Below are positions 60,162 to 64,000 of a stretch of 64,000 nucleotides of DNA, piece by piece. The notes under the pieces were generated by a model. The model was given only the letters and a program-made list of their open reading frames with translations. It was not told the origin of the DNA and ran no database searches. The DNA is taken from NCBI RefSeq assembly GCF_029338275.1, contig NZ_CP119789.1:2542001-2606000 (forward strand). Reading direction: 5' to 3'. A program made the translations under genes and the position numbers. Within the stretch, counting starts at the first letter, position 1. Every line of letters starts with the position of its first letter. Source of the stretch: Haloarcula ordinaria (GTDB taxonomy: Archaea; Halobacteriota; Halobacteria; Halobacteriales; Haloarculaceae).

Positions 60162-60551
60162 GCGACGTGTGGCTGCCGGCCAGTTCGCGGTTGTGACGCT
60201 GTCACCCCAACGGTACCACATGCCTGGATAGCGTGACTCGTTGTGCGTGGTTTTCGACCGTCAGCACCCCGGACAGTTCGTCCACACTATCTGCACCTCT
60301 CGGAGCTGTCCGCACGGTTGTGATTCGAGCGTAGCTATCGCCCTGTGTCGAAGCGCGTGCCGACATCGGCGACTGTTGTCGCGTTCAGCCAGCGGGGCCG
60401 GCATCCGTAGCGGTCGACCGTTCCGACAGCGGTGATACCGGGCGCGATAGGTCGTCAGGTCGGCATTCGATACCACTCCCGACCTGTCCGTGCTCCCCCG
60501 ACCCGAGCTGCCCGGCGCCAGCACTGTGCTCTCTCCGGGACTACCGGCGAC
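60162..60551. other. Gene-free stretch between IclR and epimerase genes
   Basis: The 390-nt gap is convergent (both genes point into it). I found no frame with protein-like composition, no RNA gene and no repeat. Nothing further can be supported. Confidence 0.5.
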
Positions 60552-61400
60552 TCAGGCGAAGTACCGTTTGAGTGCGGCCAGCCCGTCCTCGGCGAGTGTG
60601 TCCTGGCTCTCTGCGAGTGGGCGCCAGATCGCAGCAGCCCGCGCGATGCTCTCGACCTCCGGCGTGAACGACTCGATCACTGCCTGGTCGTCGTACCCCA
60701 CGTCGTCGAGCGCCTCGACCACAGACGGCCAGTCGATGGTATCGTTCCCGGGCGCACCACGGTTGTTGCCACAGGCGTGGAAGTGAGCGAGTCTGTCGCC
60801 CGTGGCCCGGATCGCATCGGCCAGGGAGGTCTCCTCGATGTTCATATGGAAGGTGTCGAGCAGGATCTGACAGTGGGGATGATCGACTCGGTCGACCACC
60901 TCGATCGTCTGTTCGGCGGTGTTGAGGAAGCTCGTCTCGAACCGGTTGAGGGGTTCGACGCAGATGGTCACGCCGCGCTCGCCCGCGTAGTCCGCGAGGT
61001 CGGCGAGTTGCGTCGCGACGTCTTCGACGGCCTGTTCGCGCTCGTCGTCGCTCATCCGCCAGGTACGCCCGACGGCCGAGTACGCGGGTCCGACCACGCG
61101 GTCCGACCCGATTGCGGCGGCGGCATCCACGCTCTGGCGGATGTACTCCCGGCCGTTCTCGCGGACCACGTCGTCGTCGTGTAGCAGGTCACGCTCCTCG
61201 GACATCGCTAGGACCACGCTACTGTCGAGGTCATGTCGGTCGAGGCGGTCCCGCGTTTGTTCGTAGTCGAACCCACCCGGTTCTTCGAGCGGGAACTCCA
61301 CGACGTCGAAGCCCATCCGAGCGGCCTGTGGAACCCGCTCGGCAATGCGGTCGTCTGTTATCGGTGCTCCCCAGACCCAGAGGTTGATTCCGAACTGCAT
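60552..61400 (-). CDS. D-psicose/tagatose 3-epimerase-like TIM barrel
   Basis: A 282-residue xylose-isomerase-like TIM barrel of the ketose 3-epimerase type. The four metal ligands of that group are in EPLNRFETSFLNT (Glu), LLDTFHMNIEE (Asp), HFHACGNNRGAPG (His) and VIESFTPEV (Glu). It may epimerise ketohexoses or ketopentoses at C3. The ATG at 61400 (MQFGINLWVWG) is preferred over two further Met codons immediately upstream (61403 and 61406). It belongs to the sugar module and is separated from the next gene by 150 nt. Confidence 0.86.
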   Translation of the reverse strand: MQFGINLWVWGAPITDDRIAERVPQAARMGFDVVEFPLEEPGGFDYEQTRDRLDRHDLDSSVVLAMSEERDLLHDDDVVRENGREYIRQSVDAAAAIGSDRVVGPAYSAVGRTWRMSDDEREQAVEDVATQLADLADYAGERGVTICVEPLNRFETSFLNTAEQTIEVVDRVDHPHCQILLDTFHMNIEETSLADAIRATGDRLAHFHACGNNRGAPGNDTIDWPSVVEALDDVGYDDQAVIESFTPEVESIARAAAIWRPLAESQDTLAEDGLAALKRYFA

Positions 61401-61550
61401 CATCATAGCCGTTCGCGGACGTCCATGTTAAAGCCTCGCGTGGCCGGTACCGTCGGACGACCCGTGGCTACCCGAACCTGGCGAGTGCGGAGACTTCGAG
61501 GTCGGGGACGTGCACCCGAACCCCGACCGGCCGACAGGGAGCCAAGCGAC

Positions 61551-62522
61551 TTACTCGGGCACCCAGTCGACGTCGGCTTCCTTTCGCAGCAGGCCGTCCT
61601 GGAGCATGGTCACGGCCTTTTCGAGGCCCTCGGTGGGCTCTGCGAGGCCGTCCTCCCACTCGATGCTGAGCACGTCGTCGTAACCGACCAGTCGGAGCGT
61701 GCTGATGATGTCGCGCCAGGCGTCCTCGTCGTGGCCGTAGCCCACCGAGCGGAACATCCAGGCGCGTTCCTCCTCGCGGTCGAAGTCCTTGTTGTCGAGG
61801 ACACCCTCGATCTCGGCGTTCGAGTCGTACACGCGGACGTCCTTGGCGTGCACGTAGTGGATGGCGTCGTGGTCCGCGAGGTAGCGAATCGCCTTCGGGA
61901 TGTCGATGCCCTGCCACCAGAGGTGGGATGGGTCGAGGTTCGCGCCGACGCGCTCGTGGGTGCGCTCGCGCAGTTTCACCATCCCCACCGGGTCGTACAC
62001 CATCATGTTCGGGTGCATCTCGATGGCGATGTCGACGCCGTGGTCGTCGGCGAAGGCCCCGAGGTCGCTCCAGTACTCGGTCGCGACCTCCCACTGGTAG
62101 TCACGCGCCTCCGCGTGTTCCTGTGGCCACGGGAAGGTGACCCAGTTCGGCGTCGAATCGTCCGGCGAGCCTGCGGGCAGACCCGAGAACGTGATGATGC
62201 GGTCGACGTCGAGCTGGGACGCCAGCCTGATCGTCTCACGGGTTTCCTCGTCGACTCTCCGCTGTCGCTCCTCGTCGGGATGGAGGGGGTTGTCGTGGAC
62301 CGCGAGTCCACAGATTTCGAGGTCGTGTTCGTCGAGTTCGGCCTGGAGTGCGGCCTGTGCATCGTCGTCGTCGAGCAAGTGGCCCCGATCGATGTGGTCG
62401 GAGCCGATCAAGCCACCAGCACCCAGTTCGACGGCGTCGACGCCGAGTGTTTCGAGGAAGTCGAACGCGTCCGAACGGTCCATGTGCCCGAGCGGTTGGG
62501 CCGTGAGTACGCCTAGTTGCAT
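61551..62522 (-). CDS. Xylose-isomerase-like TIM barrel, paralogue of the 55-kb gene
   Basis: A 323-residue protein sharing with the gene at 55187-56173 the segments FSGLPAG-PDD--PNW, IEMHPNMM-Y-P, GANLDPS-L-W-G-DIP--IRYL--HDAIH--HAKD, and a C-terminal glutamate-rich region. Both are likely metal-dependent isomerases or epimerases on related substrates, one perhaps being the partner of each Gfo/Idh/MocA dehydrogenase. The start at 62522 is followed upstream by a divergent promoter region facing the 62755 gene. Confidence 0.87.
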   Translation of the reverse strand: MQLGVLTAQPLGHMDRSDAFDFLETLGVDAVELGAGGLIGSDHIDRGHLLDDDDAQAALQAELDEHDLEICGLAVHDNPLHPDEERQRRVDEETRETIRLASQLDVDRIITFSGLPAGSPDDSTPNWVTFPWPQEHAEARDYQWEVATEYWSDLGAFADDHGVDIAIEMHPNMMVYDPVGMVKLRERTHERVGANLDPSHLWWQGIDIPKAIRYLADHDAIHYVHAKDVRVYDSNAEIEGVLDNKDFDREEERAWMFRSVGYGHDEDAWRDIISTLRLVGYDDVLSIEWEDGLAEPTEGLEKAVTMLQDGLLRKEADVDWVPE

Positions 62523-62754
62523 ACAGACGACGATTGGATTGAATATGCAAAATAGCTATCCCCCGCCACCCGCCTACCCGTCCGATCGACCCGGCCTGGC
62601 AGCAGACTCGCGGGCAGAGAGGGGCCCCATCGTCAGTCTCTGACGGGGTAACATTAATGCGGCTGGTAGTTCCTGCTTCGACTATGCGTGTGAAACACCG
62701 CATTCGAGTAGCGTCGTCGGCCGGCAACTACGGTACCGAGCGAGGTGGGCCCTC

Positions 62755-63891
62755 GTGACTCTGTCCGTCGGTATGCTGGGGTATCGGTTCATGGGCAAGG
62801 CCCATTCGAACGCCATGGCCAGGCTCCCGATGTTCTTCCCGGATGCGCCGGCGGTCGAGCGGGACGTCCTCATCGGCCGCGACGAGACGGCGCTGGAGGA
62901 CGCCGCCGACCAGCTGGGTTTCAGCAGAACGTCCACGGACTGGCGGGACGTCGTCGACGAGGTCGACGTCTTCTACAACCTGGGACCGAACAACGTCCAC
63001 GCCGACCCCTCGATCGCCGCACTGGAGGCGGGCGTCCCGGTCCTCTCGGAGAAACCCCTGGCAGCCACGCTCAAGGACGCAGAGCGGATGGCCGACGCCG
63101 CCGAGAACGCCGACGTCCCGTCGGCGGTCGCGTTCAACTACCGGTACGTTCCTGCCATCCGGTACGCCCGGCAGCTCATCGCGGACGGCGTCTTGGGCGA
63201 TATCCATCACGTGCGAGCGAATTACCTGCAGGATTGGCTCGTCGATCCGCAGGCGCCGTGGTCGTGGCGCAACAGTGCGGAGGTAGCCGGGAGCGGGGCA
63301 CTCGGCGACCTTGGTGCCCACTCGATCGACCTGGCACAGTTCCTCCTCGGGGAGGACATCGCCCGCGTGAGTGGCCACCTTCGGACCTTCGTCGACGAAC
63401 GGCCGGTACCCGGCGCGGACGGTGGTGGACTGGACGCCGCTGGCTCTGACGCGGTCGAAACCCGTGAGGTGACCGTGGACGACGCCTACTCAGCGCAGGC
63501 GGCCTTCGAAGGCGGTGCGATGGGAACCTTCGAGGCCACGCGGTTCGCGAACGGGCAGAAGAACGCGCACACGATTGCTATCAACGGATCCGAGGGGAGC
63601 ATCAGGTTCGACCTGGAACGACTCAACGAGCTCGAGGTCCTCCGTGGTGAGAACCGCGGGTACGAGACGGTGCTGGTGACCGACCCCGACGACCCCTATA
63701 TCGACCACTGGTGGCCGCCGGGCCACGTCATCGGCTGGGAACACACCTTCATCCACGAGGATTACGAGTTCCTCAGCGCGGTCGCGGATGGCGAGGAATA
63801 CGCGCCGAGCTTCCAGGACGGACTCTCGGTCCAGCGGGTCCTGGACGCGATCGAACGGAGCGACGAGACTGGCCGCTGGGTCGACGTCTGA
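62755..63891 (+). CDS. Gfo/Idh/MocA family dehydrogenase
   Basis: A 378-residue NAD(P)-dependent dehydrogenase: VGMLGYRFMGKAHSNAMARLP, VFYNLGPNNVHADPSIAALEAGVPVLSEKPLAATLKDAERM with the E-K-P lysine, AFNYRYVPAIRYARQLIADG, and GSGALGDLGAHSIDLAQFLLGE. Members oxidise sugars or inositols at C1, C2 or C3. It starts with GTG, 8 nt after a GAGGTG. It is divergent from the 61551 TIM barrel, fitting a dehydrogenase-isomerase pair. It is not a close copy of the Gfo6-like enzyme at 54 kb. Confidence 0.92.
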   Translation: MTLSVGMLGYRFMGKAHSNAMARLPMFFPDAPAVERDVLIGRDETALEDAADQLGFSRTSTDWRDVVDEVDVFYNLGPNNVHADPSIAALEAGVPVLSEKPLAATLKDAERMADAAENADVPSAVAFNYRYVPAIRYARQLIADGVLGDIHHVRANYLQDWLVDPQAPWSWRNSAEVAGSGALGDLGAHSIDLAQFLLGEDIARVSGHLRTFVDERPVPGADGGGLDAAGSDAVETREVTVDDAYSAQAAFEGGAMGTFEATRFANGQKNAHTIAINGSEGSIRFDLERLNELEVLRGENRGYETVLVTDPDDPYIDHWWPPGHVIGWEHTFIHEDYEFLSAVADGEEYAPSFQDGLSVQRVLDAIERSDETGRWVDV

Positions 63892-64000
63892 GAACCCTCG
63901 GCTCACTGTTTTCTCGTGCCGGTAAGTACACGGTGATATCCAGGGCTCGACACCACGACTTTGCGACTCCGCTCCCCACCGATGGGAGGGGGCGCTACAG

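Noticed and set aside
60261..60524. 87-codon minus-strand frame in the gap between the IclR and epimerase genes
   Set aside because: Arg/Cys-rich without domain features and no promoter; considered chance.

Overview
The window is chromosomal DNA of a haloarchaeon (class Halobacteria, probably Haloarcula/Halomicrobium-like; the genus is an inference). The evidence is high GC, very acidic predicted proteins, many leaderless genes with an AT-rich TATA-like element 25-35 nt before the start codon, and archaeal markers: proteasome alpha subunit, RNase P Pop5 and Rpp30, the termination factor FttA/aCPSF1, LSm, L37e, SBDS and a salactin-like actin. I recognised no rRNA, tRNA, CRISPR array or complete insertion sequence.

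Layout. 1-6.1 kb (minus): a MoxR/von Willebrand operon (BatA-like, VWA, coiled-coil, membrane protein, MoxR) running off the left edge, with overlapping start/stop codons. 6.2-8.2 kb (plus): molybdenum cofactor genes moaB, moaC and a mobB-moaE fusion whose P-loop lacks its lysine. 8.3-10.2 kb: small proteins, a TIM-barrel-like protein and a Nudix hydrolase. 10.4-13.1 kb (plus): the archaeal exosome-like / RNase P / proteasome cluster. 13.2-17.3 kb: salactin-like actin, a four-helix membrane protein with an acidic tail, SBDS and FUN14. 17.4-23.7 kb: BKACE enzyme, VOC dioxygenase plus iron-alcohol dehydrogenase, flavoprotein disulfide reductase and NAD(P)HX epimerase. 23.8-26.5 kb: an HxlR regulator and a bdhA-phaZ pair likely to mobilise polyhydroxyalkanoate. 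26.5-29 kb: thioredoxin-reductase-like protein, CoA-binding protein, BolA and monothiol glutaredoxin. 29-33 kb: FttA, a DHH phosphoesterase and small membrane proteins. 33.1-35.9 kb: a sulfur-trafficking set (DsrE-like, TusA-like, two YeeE/YedE proteins, methyltransferase). 36-43.5 kb: HTH regulator, M20 peptidase, thioredoxin, soluble PAS-transducer, Dna2-like nuclease-helicase and DUF2237. 43.6-50 kb: LSm-L37e-purF operon, M42 peptidase, PAC2 proteasome-chaperone-like protein, methyltransferase and YdjM. 50.2-53.5 kb: SDR and a REC-PAS-PAS-PAS histidine kinase. 54.1-63.9 kb: an accessory carbohydrate module (two Gfo/Idh/MocA dehydrogenases, three xylose-isomerase-like TIM barrels, a Tm-1/UPF0261 protein with its PEP-hydrolase-like partner, a cupin and an IclR regulator), bordered on its left by a 180-bp island of about 32% GC.

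The most promising leads are: (i) the right-end sugar cassette, which matches no complete pathway I know; (ii) a 49-bp imperfect duplication carrying the putative IclR-gene promoter; (iii) two very short genes (59 and 36 codons) sharing a C-terminal Trp/Asp motif; (iv) a 9-bp element repeated around the HxlR and PHA genes; (v) an HbYX-like C-terminus on the PAC2 protein; (vi) the altered P-loop in MobB-MoaE.
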